A DNA stretch of 64,000 bases from Leisingera sp. NJS204 (lineage in GTDB: Bacteria > Pseudomonadota > Alphaproteobacteria > Rhodobacterales > Rhodobacteraceae), in contig NZ_CP035417.1 in NCBI RefSeq assembly GCF_004123675.1, positions 3,897,501-3,961,500 of the forward strand. Direction: 5' to 3'. The position numbers were made by a program, and so were the translations under genes. Position 1 is the stretch's first letter. Every line of letters starts with the position of its first letter. Below are positions 17,623 to 25,347 of this stretch, in pieces. Under the pieces are notes generated by a model. The model was not told the origin of the DNA. It saw only the letters and a list, made by a program, of their open reading frames with translations, and made no database searches.

Positions 17623-18780
17623 TTAGGCGGCGTCAGGGACTTCGCCGAAGCCGTCGGTTACGTCGATTTCGATAGTCCGGCGCTTGTCGCTGACCGGGGC
17701 GATGGTCGGCTTGCCTTCGGGTTTGACGGTGTGCTTGACGATCAGCGGGTCGCCCCTGCCCAGTTCCTTTTCGGCCTGGGTGATGGTGATCAGCTTCTTG
17801 GTGAAAGCGTTTTTGGCGCCCAGCTTCCGGGACAGGGCCTTACCCGCGGCGTCCTCGTCAGCCCACTTGCGCACCGACCGGCCTTCGACCAGCTTGAAAC
17901 CCGGGACGTCCTCGCCCAGTTCCAAGAGGCCCTGCGCGTGGCCTTCCACGGACTTCGCCCACTTGGTCAGCAGGTCCAGCTGGGGCAGCAAACCCGCGAT
18001 TTCTTCGGGCGCCAAAGACTTTACGTCCTTGGTGCTGATCGGATCACCGACCACGCTGAACCCTTCGCAGGCAACGGCCAGATTGTGTTCCGCCAGCGCG
18101 CGGCAGATGCCCTTGGCGTCACAGAACCGGCACTGCTTGTCCCCGGGATTGAACGGGGCGTCTTCGGCGTTCGCGGCCTGCGCCGCCGGGGCCAGTTCAT
18201 TGTCGGCCCAAGCCAGCAGATCTTCCCGGCTGATATCCCATTCGCTGACCACATCCAGCCGGGGCTGGTGGATCACTATTCGGACGGTTTCGATATCGAA
18301 CAGGAAGTCATAGGCGGCCAGCGCGCCCAGGGCGTAGCACATGCCCTGTGGGTTGTTCTGTGCGAAGACCGGAACGCCCTTGCCATACTTCAAGTCAATC
18401 ACGTGCATGACGCCATCGTCGGTGAACACGATATTGTCCGCGGTGCCGAAGCTTTCGGGCACCCACCGCGAGATATCGACCCGCTGTTCGGTGAAGCGGG
18501 TCCCGCCCAGTTCGCGGACATAGTCCAGATACATCTGCACGTATTCGACCATGTCGTCGTCGACGTGGATCAGATCGGGATTGAAGCGGACGCCCGCGTA
18601 ATCGTCGGCGTCGCGGTTGTTGGCCAGGGCCATTTCGGCCAGCGCGTGGGCGGTGGTGCCTTCTACGGCGTAGGGACTGTCGATCCCGGTGTCCGGGATC
18701 TGGGCTTCCATTTCGACCGATGCGGGGCAGAGCATCCAGCGGTGCGCGCCCGACGGGCCTAGTTTTGCATGTGCAGTCAT
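17623..18780 (-). CDS. DUF2800 family Cas4/RecB-like nuclease
   Basis: 385 residues. The start MTAHAKLGPSGAHRWMLCPASVEME is the typical DUF2800 opening with a cysteine (LCPAS). The PD-(D/E)XK core follows (VEGTTAHALAEMAL, DGVMHVIDLKYGKGVPV with the Asp...Lys pair), and a cysteine cluster near residue 220 (DKQCRFCDAKGICRAL) could hold an iron-sulfur cluster as in Cas4 and AddB. Likely a 5'-3' exonuclease in replication-recombination. It begins at TAATG with the upstream stop. Confidence 0.88.
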   Translation of the reverse strand: MTAHAKLGPSGAHRWMLCPASVEMEAQIPDTGIDSPYAVEGTTAHALAEMALANNRDADDYAGVRFNPDLIHVDDDMVEYVQMYLDYVRELGGTRFTEQRVDISRWVPESFGTADNIVFTDDGVMHVIDLKYGKGVPVFAQNNPQGMCYALGALAAYDFLFDIETVRIVIHQPRLDVVSEWDISREDLLAWADNELAPAAQAANAEDAPFNPGDKQCRFCDAKGICRALAEHNLAVACEGFSVVGDPISTKDVKSLAPEEIAGLLPQLDLLTKWAKSVEGHAQGLLELGEDVPGFKLVEGRSVRKWADEDAAGKALSRKLGAKNAFTKKLITITQAEKELGRGDPLIVKHTVKPEGKPTIAPVSDKRRTIEIDVTDGFGEVPDAA

Positions 18781-19025
18781 TAGGCTACCTTCTCGAATTC
18801 TTCGGGTTCACAGACGTTGAAGTCCGCTTCCCTGTCGTCGTCAGAGAAAACCCGAATGTTGGTGATGGACGCCCCGGCCACATCATGTTGGCGGTAGAGT
18901 GCGGCGCGGGCTTCGCTGGCCCAGAGGGCGTCCGGCGGGGTGCCGTTCAGCAGGACTGTCCGGCAGTCGATCCCGCTGGCCGCCTTGAAACTGACGGCGC
19001 AGCGGATCTGTTCCGGGCGGCTCAT
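18780..19025 (-). CDS. Small hypothetical phage protein
   Basis: 81 residues, MSRPEQIRCAVSFKAASG onward. The frame overlaps its upstream neighbour by 4 bp (ATGA) and its downstream neighbour by 1 bp (TAATG), which argues that it is real and translationally coupled. No family is recognised. Confidence 0.65.
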   Translation of the reverse strand: MSRPEQIRCAVSFKAASGIDCRTVLLNGTPPDALWASEARAALYRQHDVAGASITNIRVFSDDDREADFNVCEPEEFEKVA

Positions 19026-19450
19026 GCCGCGGCCTTCTCCGGTTCTTCGGCGCAGGCGGCGATCACTTCGGCGTATTTGCCTTCGGGGATGCTGCCCAGG
19101 ATCGGTTTGGCGCCGACGTCGATAAAGCGTTCGATCAGCGCGATAGTCGCCGGGCGACCATGGTCGGAATTGAAGGCCATGAGCGCGTCGCGGGTCGCTT
19201 CCAGCGTGGCGGCCTCGTCTTCCGGCGTGTCTTCGGGCGCTTCGTCCTCCGGCTCCGGTTCTTTGGTCGGGGCTTCGTCGTCCGGCGCCGCGGCTTCGTC
19301 CAGCTGCACGACGTTGTCGGTCGCCGGGGGCAGCCCGTCGCGCTGCAGGACGGCGAGGATTTCCGACAGCAGGTTGTTGGTTTTCTCCTGCTGCTTTTCG
19401 ACGCCGCCGACACGACCGGCGAGGTTTTCGATCTGCTGTTCAAGGGACAT
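19022..19450 (-). CDS. Coiled-coil/acidic-linker phage protein
   Basis: 142 residues from MSLEQQIENLAGRVGGVEKQQE, preceded by GAGGAAC 6 bases upstream. The start of the protein is a coiled coil, residues about 45-90 are a very acidic Pro/Glu/Asp linker, and the rest (ATRDALMAFNSDHGRPATIALIERFIDVGAKPI) is a small helical domain seen in replication-associated phage proteins. Its exact role is unknown. Confidence 0.65.
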   Translation of the reverse strand: MSLEQQIENLAGRVGGVEKQQEKTNNLLSEILAVLQRDGLPPATDNVVQLDEAAAPDDEAPTKEPEPEDEAPEDTPEDEAATLEATRDALMAFNSDHGRPATIALIERFIDVGAKPILGSIPEGKYAEVIAACAEEPEKAAA

Positions 19451-19550
19451 TTTGGGTTCCTCAATTGGCACGCTGTCGGCAATCGCCAGCGCGGGGTTGG
19501 ATTTGTTCGGGATCTTCTGAGGTGTGCCCGGCCTATAGCCGGGGGCTGGC

Positions 19551-19715
19551 CTACGCTGCCGTCTTCCGCAGCTGGGCCAGTTCGGTGTCGATCTGGTTCA
19601 GCTGGGTGCGGTAGCCCGGCCCTGAAGCCCACGGCGAGTTCTCATAGAGGAAATTCACATGGGCGCGTTGCGCTTCCAGGCGGTCAATCTTCTGGGGAGT
19701 GCTGTCGTTTTTCAT
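19551..19715 (-). CDS. Very small phage protein, first gene of the leftward operon
   Basis: 54 residues: MKNDSTPQKIDRLEAQRAHV, then an aromatic segment with ENSPWASGPG, ending IDTELAQLRKTAA. The helical flanks and clean start (behind GATGAGACGAAGCC) suggest a real gene even though it is short. It lies about 110 bp downstream of the predicted PL promoter, so it is the first leftward gene. Confidence 0.55.
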   Translation of the reverse strand: MKNDSTPQKIDRLEAQRAHVNFLYENSPWASGPGYRTQLNQIDTELAQLRKTAA

Positions 19716-20151
19716 GGCTTCGTCTCATCGGTTTCCGGGTTCAGAGAAAGTCACGATTAGCGGGCCTATTGGGTCGGCGCCCGGGGCGGCACTGTGCGTC
19801 TTCGGTGACTTTCGATGAACCGATCATGTGCCATAAAATATGGACAGTCAATCCTGATGTGCCAAAAAATATGGAATTCCTCAGACGGAAGGACCCGAAG
19901 CCGTTGCGCACGCCATGCGCCCCGGCTAGGCCCCCGTGGGTACATCGCTCTTGCGAATCCGCCGTGTTCTCGTTATGTTCCGATTGCTGGACGGGAAGAC
20001 CGCTCGCGTCATGCTTGAGCACCCCACCTCTCAAAACCGCAAACGCGGCAGAAAATTAAGGTGTCTTAGAGAGGACGTGCATGAGCGCTCAAACTCGTGT
20101 CGATCTATTGATCGAAGGCGCCCGGGAAACTGGGCTTACAATTGACTTTCT
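19716..20151. other. Non-coding part of the immunity region
   Basis: No frame here has a family signature or good translation signals on either strand. It holds the PL promoter and two operators (19823-19875). The rest, up to the repressor stop codon at 20152, shows nothing I can name. Confidence 0.6.
19823..19875 (-). promoter_or_regulatory. PL promoter with two repressor operators
   Basis: Operator 1 is GTGCCATAAAATATGGACA at 19828-19846, and operator 2 is GTGCCAAAAAATATGGA at 19859-19875. On the minus strand TTGACT (19846-19851) is followed after 17 bases by CATGAT (19823-19828), a sigma-70-like promoter that operator 1 fills completely. It would drive the whole leftward operon from 19715. 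Confidence 0.7.
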
Positions 20152-20430
20152 TCACGATATTTCTATTGGGCTTTCCAATAGTGCGTTACGCAAGCTCATC
20201 GGCAACGCGTCGTCGATGCCCGCGTATATGAAGTCGAGTGACAGCCCGAATTTGGCTCGAAGCAATAGCGCGCCGTCCAATGAGACGCGTTGACGCCCTG
20301 TCTCCCAATTGTTGAGCACAGTCCGCTTCACTCCGATCAACTCCGCGTATTCCGTCTGGTTTTTTCCCAGAAGGTTACGGTGCCAGCGGATGCGCGCGGC
20401 GATATCTCCGAATGGTGTGTCCATGTACAA
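20152..20430 (-). CDS. Phage repressor (Cro/CI-type helix-turn-helix)
   Basis: 92 residues with a single HTH_3 domain: FGDIAARIRWHRNLLGKNQTEYAELIGVKRTVLNNWETGRQRVSLDGALLLRAKF. There is no C-terminal cleavage domain, so SOS induction by RecA self-cleavage is not expected. It is divergent from the Cro-like gene, with two copies of the operator between them and two more at PL, which makes it the likely lysogeny repressor. No Shine-Dalgarno is seen ahead of either ATG (20430 or 20424), as is common for repressors translated from leaderless messages. Confidence 0.78.
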   Translation of the reverse strand: MYMDTPFGDIAARIRWHRNLLGKNQTEYAELIGVKRTVLNNWETGRQRVSLDGALLLRAKFGLSLDFIYAGIDDALPMSLRNALLESPIEIS

Positions 20431-20442
20431 TGATTAGCGCTA

Positions 20443-20501
20443 GTCATATTTTTTGACACGTCAAATAAGTATGTCTTGCCCATGTCCATATTTTATGGCA
20501 C
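20443..20501. promoter_or_regulatory. OR region: two operators between repressor and Cro-like gene
   Basis: GTCATATTTTTTGACAC at 20443-20459 is a degenerate inverted copy of the operator. TGTCCATATTTTATGGCAC at 20483-20501 is the exact reverse complement of operator 1 at 19828-19846. TTGACA at 20453-20458 overlaps the first site and is a candidate -35 for rightward transcription, though no good -10 lies at the right distance. Confidence 0.7.
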
Positions 20502-20511
20502 TTCATGTAGC

Positions 20512-20739
20512 ATGACAGTATCCCAGATCATAAAGCAATTGGGGTGGCACCCTCTCGCCAAAAAGCTTGGCGTCGGGCGCACCGCCGTTGCTAACGCCAA
20601 GAGTACCGGCACCTTCCCGGCATCTTGGTACTTCATCATTCGTGAGATGTGCGATGAAGCTGGCATTGAACTCGACGATGGTTTGTTCAACTGGAAATCT
20701 GCGCAAGAACCCCCCTCAGGTAGCGGGAAACCAAAATGA
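20512..20739 (+). CDS. Cro/YdaS-like small DNA-binding protein
   Basis: 75 residues from MTVSQIIKQLGWHPLAKKLG. The helix-turn-helix is HPLAKKLGVGRTAVANAKSTGTFPASWYFIIREMCDEAG, of the YdaS/Cro type. It starts 11 bp after operator 3 and leads the rightward early operon, the place where lambdoid phages put cro. It overlaps the next gene by four bases (ATGA). Confidence 0.72.
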   Translation: MTVSQIIKQLGWHPLAKKLGVGRTAVANAKSTGTFPASWYFIIREMCDEAGIELDDGLFNWKSAQEPPSGSGKPK

Positions 20740-21074
20740 CCCTAGAACAGGTTACGGCAGGTCCAGGCCATGCTTCTTTGGAAAAGCTCGTAGATCTGAT
20801 CCTGGACACCACGGACCCCGCCGAACAGATCCAGTTCTTGGGTTGGGTGTTATCGGGCAAGTCTCACGTTCAGCACAAGCAAGCGCTAGTCTTAGCTCAG
20901 ATGGGACGCTGCCACCCGGAGACGGCCCGGCTTTGGTTGTCCGGTGCCACGAAATGCAAATGTGCGGGGCGCCTCTATATGAAGGCGCGGATTCGCTTCG
21001 CGAGTGAACTTGAATTCGCGCGCGCCTATGGCGAGTTCATCAACCGCGACCTGATCGCAGAAGCTCAGAGCTGA
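20736..21074 (+). CDS. Hypothetical early phage protein
   Basis: 112 residues, MTLEQVTAGPGHASLEKLVDL onward; helical. It contains a short stretch with two cysteines (TKCKCAGRLYMKARIRF). Coupled to the Cro-like gene by ATGA. Family not recognised. Confidence 0.6.
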   Translation: MTLEQVTAGPGHASLEKLVDLILDTTDPAEQIQFLGWVLSGKSHVQHKQALVLAQMGRCHPETARLWLSGATKCKCAGRLYMKARIRFASELEFARAYGEFINRDLIAEAQS

Positions 21075-21083
21075 CGGGCCGCT

Positions 21084-21392
21084 ATGTCCGTTAGCGCCTC
21101 CCGTATCGTGGCCGAAATCGAACGCGACCCTGGCCGGATGGGTCGGGAGATTGTCGCAGCCTGTGGGTGCTCGGTGGGCCATATCAGCCGGATTGCCTCG
21201 CAGCAGAACTTGATTTTCGGAACGCGATACTTGCGTTCGAAAACCCGGGCCGAAGCGGTGCCGCTGTCGCAGCTTGCCGACGAGAACGCCTCTTGGCTGC
21301 GGCGGCGCGGCGCTGAACTCGGTGTATCCCTCACCGAACTTGTGAACGCCTGCGTCACTGACGCCCGGCTGGACGAGGAAGAAACACAATGA
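21084..21392 (+). CDS. Small helix-turn-helix protein
   Basis: 102 residues. Residues about 3-45 (SASRIVAEIERDPGRMGREIVAACGCSVGHISRIASQQNL) read as a winged-helix or MarR-like recognition unit, and the rest is helical. It overlaps the primase start by ATGA, so it may assist replication or control the operon. Confidence 0.55.
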   Translation: MSVSASRIVAEIERDPGRMGREIVAACGCSVGHISRIASQQNLIFGTRYLRSKTRAEAVPLSQLADENASWLRRRGAELGVSLTELVNACVTDARLDEEETQ

Positions 21393-23629
21393 CCAACTCC
21401 TTTCTCAAGACCTACGGCCAGCGCCTTCTGGATCAGGGCTATCCGATTATCCCGATCAAGCGCGGCTATAAGTTTCCGTGGGGCCTTGATGCGTGGCAGA
21501 CCACCCAGGCAGACCAGAACCGTTTGGGTAAGTGGCTGTCCAACGGCTTCGCCGACGGTGGCGTGGGCGTGTTGACGAAGCTGCTGCCTGCGGTCGATCT
21601 GGACGTCCGCGACGCCGGGGTGATCGAACAGCTGGTAGCGTGGTGTGAACTGAACATCGGCCCTACTGTGCAGCGCGTCGGCGATGCCCCCAAGCTCCTG
21701 CTAGCCTACCGCACCGACAAGCCGTTCCCCAAGGTGGCCAGCGCCAAATACGCCGACTTCCTGGGCATCGAACATAAGGTGGAGATCCTGGGCGACGGCC
21801 AGCAGTTCGTCGCATTCGCCCAGCACCCGGACACCGGGCGCCCTTATGAGTGGATCACGGAACAGACCCTGGCCGATGTGCCGGCCGCCGATCTGCCGGT
21901 GATCACCGAAGAAGACGCCCGGAATCTGATCGCCTATTTCGAAAGCATCATTCCCGACGACTGGGAAAAGGTCGAAACCGCGCCCAGCACCCGGATAGTA
22001 GACCTGTCGGTCCCGGAGGCCGAACGCGTCCTGGCGCACTCCAAGCCCAAGGTCCAAATCTCGGAAACCAAACTGCGGTCGGAACTGTCCGTGCTGGATC
22101 CCGATATGCGGATGCATGACTGGGTGCGCGTTGGGATGGCCCTCTATCATCAGTTCGACGGGGACGAAGGCGGCTTCCACCTCTGGGACGAGTGGAGCGC
22201 CGCGGGGGTCAAATACGAACCGCACAAGATCCGCGCCCGCTGGCGGTCATTTGAAGCCGATCTGCGAAGCCAGAACCCGGTCACTGTGGCGACCATCCTG
22301 CAGATGGCGAAACAGGAGCGGCGCGAGGACGCCAGCAAGAAGGACCCGCTGGACCGGTTCATCGACCGTTATGTGCTGATCGAACACGGCAACATGGTCT
22401 GCGATCTGAACAAGCCGCCTTACTGCGCGGTGTCCAAGCTGGAAGAATTCCGCAACTCGACAGCCAACGTCCGGCACGAAGTCCCGGCCCCGACGAAGAC
22501 AGAGCCGGACAAGACCAAGTGGCAACCGGTGCATCTGAATTGGTTGATCGACCGCGACCGCAAGTCCGCCCAGGGCGTGCGCTACGATCCTAACAGCCCC
22601 GTGTTTTTCGAGGACGACCGGCACCGCGGTATCTGGTGGGTGAATGAATTCTACATGCCCGAATTCCGCGAGATCACGGCGGACACGTCGGTGTTCTGGG
22701 ACCATATCGCTTATCTGTTCCCTATCGAAATCGAACGGAATTGGATCGTCGACTGGATCGCCTTCAACCTGCAGCACCCGGGCCGCCGCTGCAAAGTGAC
22801 CCCGCTACACGTGTCGATCGCTCACGGTACCGGGCGCGGTTGGATCGTCGAATTGCTGGGCCGCCTGATCGGCCAGTGGAATGTCACAAAGACCAAAATG
22901 TCCACGCTGGCGGGCGAAGGCAGCGCCGGGAACTATCAGGACTACCTGAACAAGTCCCTGTTGTGCGCCATTGAAGAAGTCCGGGAGCAGGGTAAGCGCT
23001 ACGGCGTGTCCGACAAGATCCGCGACTACCTCACCGAAAACTACTTGGAGGTGAACGTTAAGTTCGGCAGCAAACGGACCCAGGAAGTGTTCACCAACTT
23101 CTTCTTTATGACCAACCACCCGGACGCCATGGTGCTGACCGAAGAGGACCGCCGCGTGAACGTCTTCACCGGCCCCAGCAAAGCCCGTGACCGCCAATAC
23201 TATCTGCGGCTCTATGAGTGGCTGGAAACAGACGGTGTGGCCGCGCTCCACGCGGAACTGGTGGCCCGGGACCTGACGGACTTCGACTGGCAGCATTCCA
23301 TGCGGACGGCAGGCCGATCCCAGATGATCGAGAACAACCGGTCCGAGACAGAAGCCCTGTTCCACGCGCTGCTGGAAGACCTGCCTTACCCCGCCATGAC
23401 CTTCACTCAGATCGTCCAGGCCATGACCGCCCTATCGGAAAAAGACGCCTTCGACACCGACGTCGACGAAGGGCAGCTGCGCAAACTCCTGCAACATAGG
23501 GCGGTACAGGCGAAACGCATCATGATTGGCGGGCGCGGGGGCAAGGCCGTGCGCCCGTGGATTTTAGACCGGAGCGTGGAAAACGACACAAGCGCGATCC
23601 GTGAGGCGGTGGAAAAATGCGGGATTTGA
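21389..23629 (+). CDS. Phage primase-helicase (Prim-Pol, PriCT and D5/DUF5906-like)
   Basis: 746 residues. Residues about 1-190 form a bifunctional primase-polymerase domain (GYPIIPIKRGYKFPWGLDAWQTT, AVDLDVRD, GDGQQFVAFAQHP). Residues about 228-305 match the primase C-terminal PriCT region (DPDMRMHDWVRVGMALYHQF to WRSFEADL). A DUF5906/virulence-associated-E-type SF3 helicase begins near 470 (VSIAHGTGRGWIVELLG, LCAIEEV, NFFFMTNHPDAM). Its Walker A has Arg where Lys is usual (GTGRGW), seen in some members of that family. It should prime and unwind at the origin; the origin-like repeat cluster follows it. Confidence 0.87.
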   Translation: MTNSFLKTYGQRLLDQGYPIIPIKRGYKFPWGLDAWQTTQADQNRLGKWLSNGFADGGVGVLTKLLPAVDLDVRDAGVIEQLVAWCELNIGPTVQRVGDAPKLLLAYRTDKPFPKVASAKYADFLGIEHKVEILGDGQQFVAFAQHPDTGRPYEWITEQTLADVPAADLPVITEEDARNLIAYFESIIPDDWEKVETAPSTRIVDLSVPEAERVLAHSKPKVQISETKLRSELSVLDPDMRMHDWVRVGMALYHQFDGDEGGFHLWDEWSAAGVKYEPHKIRARWRSFEADLRSQNPVTVATILQMAKQERREDASKKDPLDRFIDRYVLIEHGNMVCDLNKPPYCAVSKLEEFRNSTANVRHEVPAPTKTEPDKTKWQPVHLNWLIDRDRKSAQGVRYDPNSPVFFEDDRHRGIWWVNEFYMPEFREITADTSVFWDHIAYLFPIEIERNWIVDWIAFNLQHPGRRCKVTPLHVSIAHGTGRGWIVELLGRLIGQWNVTKTKMSTLAGEGSAGNYQDYLNKSLLCAIEEVREQGKRYGVSDKIRDYLTENYLEVNVKFGSKRTQEVFTNFFFMTNHPDAMVLTEEDRRVNVFTGPSKARDRQYYLRLYEWLETDGVAALHAELVARDLTDFDWQHSMRTAGRSQMIENNRSETEALFHALLEDLPYPAMTFTQIVQAMTALSEKDAFDTDVDEGQLRKLLQHRAVQAKRIMIGGRGGKAVRPWILDRSVENDTSAIREAVEKCGI

Positions 23630-23645
23630 ACAACAGCACCTGTCC

Positions 23646-23986
23646 GTATGTCACGTATGACACAGGTATGACACCCGCCGCACGGCCACTGTCATACGAA
23701 AAGCCGTTATATCACAGCGCTTTAGTGGCCTGTATGACAGGTATGACACTGAATATAAGTTCTAAGGGAACCCTATCTGTATTCTCACATATTTTATCGC
23801 CCCATACGTATAGGGAGCGGTGTCATACCGGCATAAGTGTCATACGGCGACCTAAATCACTGAAAACTAACGCGTTTCCGTATGTCACTCACAAAACCTT
23901 GGTGTCATACCGCCCGGTCCGCAGCGCCATACGGACACGCAACCCTCTGAAATCACATACTTTCCGCAATCAACAAGGTGTCATAC
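23646..23986. repeat. Cluster of GTATGACA octamers, candidate phage origin
   Basis: Nine exact octamers lie in 332 bp: GTATGACA at 23655, 23666, 23732 and 23741, and TGTCATAC at 23690, 23821, 23838, 23903 and 23979, plus GTATGTCA at 23646 and 23880. Forward copies cluster on the left and reverse copies on the right of an AT-rich centre (about 23745-23815). No convincing gene covers the stretch. Placement just after the primase supports a replication origin; it could also be a regulator-binding array. Confidence 0.6.
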
Positions 23987-23989
23987 GCC

Positions 23990-24268
23990 ATGCAAGCCGC
24001 TGAATTCCTATCGCTGGCCCAATCCGAGATGCAGGACCGGGCTACGACCTACGACAATCCAACCGGCGAACGGTCGATGGCGGCGACCGTCGCGACGTTC
24101 AACGCGCTGACCGGCCACCAGCTGACCGAACAGCAGGGATGGAAGTTCATGGCCTGCCTGAAACTGGTCCGGTCAGAACAGGGCGCCTATCGCGCCGACA
24201 ACTTCGTGGACGGGGCCGCCTATTTCGGGCTGGCCGGAGAAGCCGCAGCAAAGCAGGACGCAGCATGA
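23990..24268 (+). CDS. DUF6378-type phage protein
   Basis: 92 residues from ATG 23990 (MQAAEFLSLAQSEMQDRATTYD), because AAGGTG sits 9 bases upstream; GTG 23978 would be a less good start. The block GERSMAATVATFNALTGHQLTEQQGWKFMACLKLVRSEQG, then a YRADNFVDGAAYF segment, is the DUF6378 pattern of small phage proteins of unknown role. The last reverse octamer of the origin-like cluster overlaps its ribosome-binding region. Confidence 0.75.
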   Translation: MQAAEFLSLAQSEMQDRATTYDNPTGERSMAATVATFNALTGHQLTEQQGWKFMACLKLVRSEQGAYRADNFVDGAAYFGLAGEAAAKQDAA

Positions 24269-24930
24269 TCGAGCAAAACACCCAGTGGTTCGCTGTGCGG
24301 ACCGGAGCGACCGCAAACCCGAACCGGGCAACAACCATCACCGGCGGCGAATACGAGACGTACACGGGCCGCGGGGGCGTCACCAAGCATCGACTGAAGA
24401 AGGGCACAGGGCGGCGTGAATTCGTCGTCGAGGTGCTATTGAAGAAACAGGGCTTCCAGGTCTTCTTGCCCACCAAAAGCGGATGGCGGTTCAAATCCCG
24501 CTATTCGAAGACCAAACAGGAAGTCTCCTACCCCCTGCTGGTCGGCTGGATCTTTGTCGCGATGCCGACCCGGTTTGACCCGATCCGCCAGGAACAGGTC
24601 GCCTACGGCTGGGACCGGCTGATGAAAACCGGCCTCGTCCTGCAAGTGGTCTGTGTCGATGGCCGACCCCGCCCCGTCCCGCAAGCACGGATGGAAAAGC
24701 TGTTCAAGCGTTGGGGCGGCCAGCAGACCCGCGCACCGGAGCGTGAGCGGTTCATGCGCACCCACCGCGAATTCCAGGTCGGCGACCAAGCCGTGGTCGC
24801 CACGGGTTCGCTGGCGGGCTTTGCGGTCGAAGTCACAGCCCTGCGCGGCCCGAATGCCGTTGTCCTGCTGGATATCTTCGGACGGGAGCAGGAACACGAA
24901 ATCCCCGCAATGCAATTGGAGGCGGCGTGA
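24265..24930 (+). CDS. NusG-like transcription antitermination factor
   Basis: 221 residues from ATG 24265 (ATGA overlap with the upstream gene). Residues about 40-130 form an NGN-like domain (FVVEVLLKKQGFQVFLPTKSG, SYPLLVGWIFVAM). Residues about 165-215 form a KOW domain (FQVGDQAVVATGSLAGFAVEV, AVVLLDIFGREQEHEIP). RfaH/NusG paralogues lend processivity past terminators. It is the last gene before the late operon, with an intrinsic terminator just ahead of terS, so late-gene antitermination is the natural inference. Confidence 0.78.
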   Translation: MIEQNTQWFAVRTGATANPNRATTITGGEYETYTGRGGVTKHRLKKGTGRREFVVEVLLKKQGFQVFLPTKSGWRFKSRYSKTKQEVSYPLLVGWIFVAMPTRFDPIRQEQVAYGWDRLMKTGLVLQVVCVDGRPRPVPQARMEKLFKRWGGQQTRAPERERFMRTHREFQVGDQAVVATGSLAGFAVEVTALRGPNAVVLLDIFGREQEHEIPAMQLEAA

Positions 24931-25284
24931 GGTCCAGCCGATTTTGCCAATGTTACGCCGCCACACCCGGTTCCCATCCTCCGTTCTACCTACAGCAAGC
25001 GGCTACCGGGGGTGCAGATCAAACAGAATACCCCTCTACTCCGCCGCAAGTGGCAGAAAGACAAGCACACATATGCGAATTGGCTAGTAAATTAATGACA
25101 AACTGATTTTGCTTTCTATATTGGGGCCATCGGCGTCTTTAAAAGAGGGCGTCGGCTTGCGCAGCCTATTACCAGATGTGACGGAGGACACCCCCCTCCG
25201 TTCATAAGCTGAAGGTAGTAGGTGGGATGATCCAGCTTGCCACTGGTGAAAATCCAAAACCCAGCGCATGAGAAAGGAGTCAGT
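24931..25284. other. Non-coding stretch after the NusG-like gene
   Basis: No gene with family support is visible on either strand. It is less GC-rich than its surroundings and probably holds the late promoter, but I see no clear -35/-10 pair. Confidence 0.4.
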
Positions 25285-25347
25285 ATGTACGATCTGCTAG
25301 TGCTGTTGCTGATGCTGATCCAGATTCTTTTGCAGATTTATCTGTAA
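25285..25347 (+). CDS. Possible 20-residue hydrophobic peptide
   Basis: ATG 25285 lies 6-7 bases behind the strong Shine-Dalgarno AGAAAGGAG. It encodes MYDLLVLLLMLIQILLQIYL and a TAA. The peptide is nearly all aliphatic, as in small membrane toxins or leader peptides. The same frame stays open for another 41 codons after TAA, so a once longer protein with a CAA-to-TAA change is also possible. Confidence 0.35.
   Translation: MYDLLVLLLMLIQILLQIYL

Noticed and set aside
20081-20293. 70-codon plus-strand frame in the immunity region
   Set aside because: Antisense to the repressor with no ribosome binding site or family signature.
23617-24003. 128-codon plus-strand frame across the octamer cluster
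   Set aside because: Its protein is made of repeated 'YVT..TGMT' style translations of the octamers, overlaps the primase stop and the next gene's start, and has no family match.
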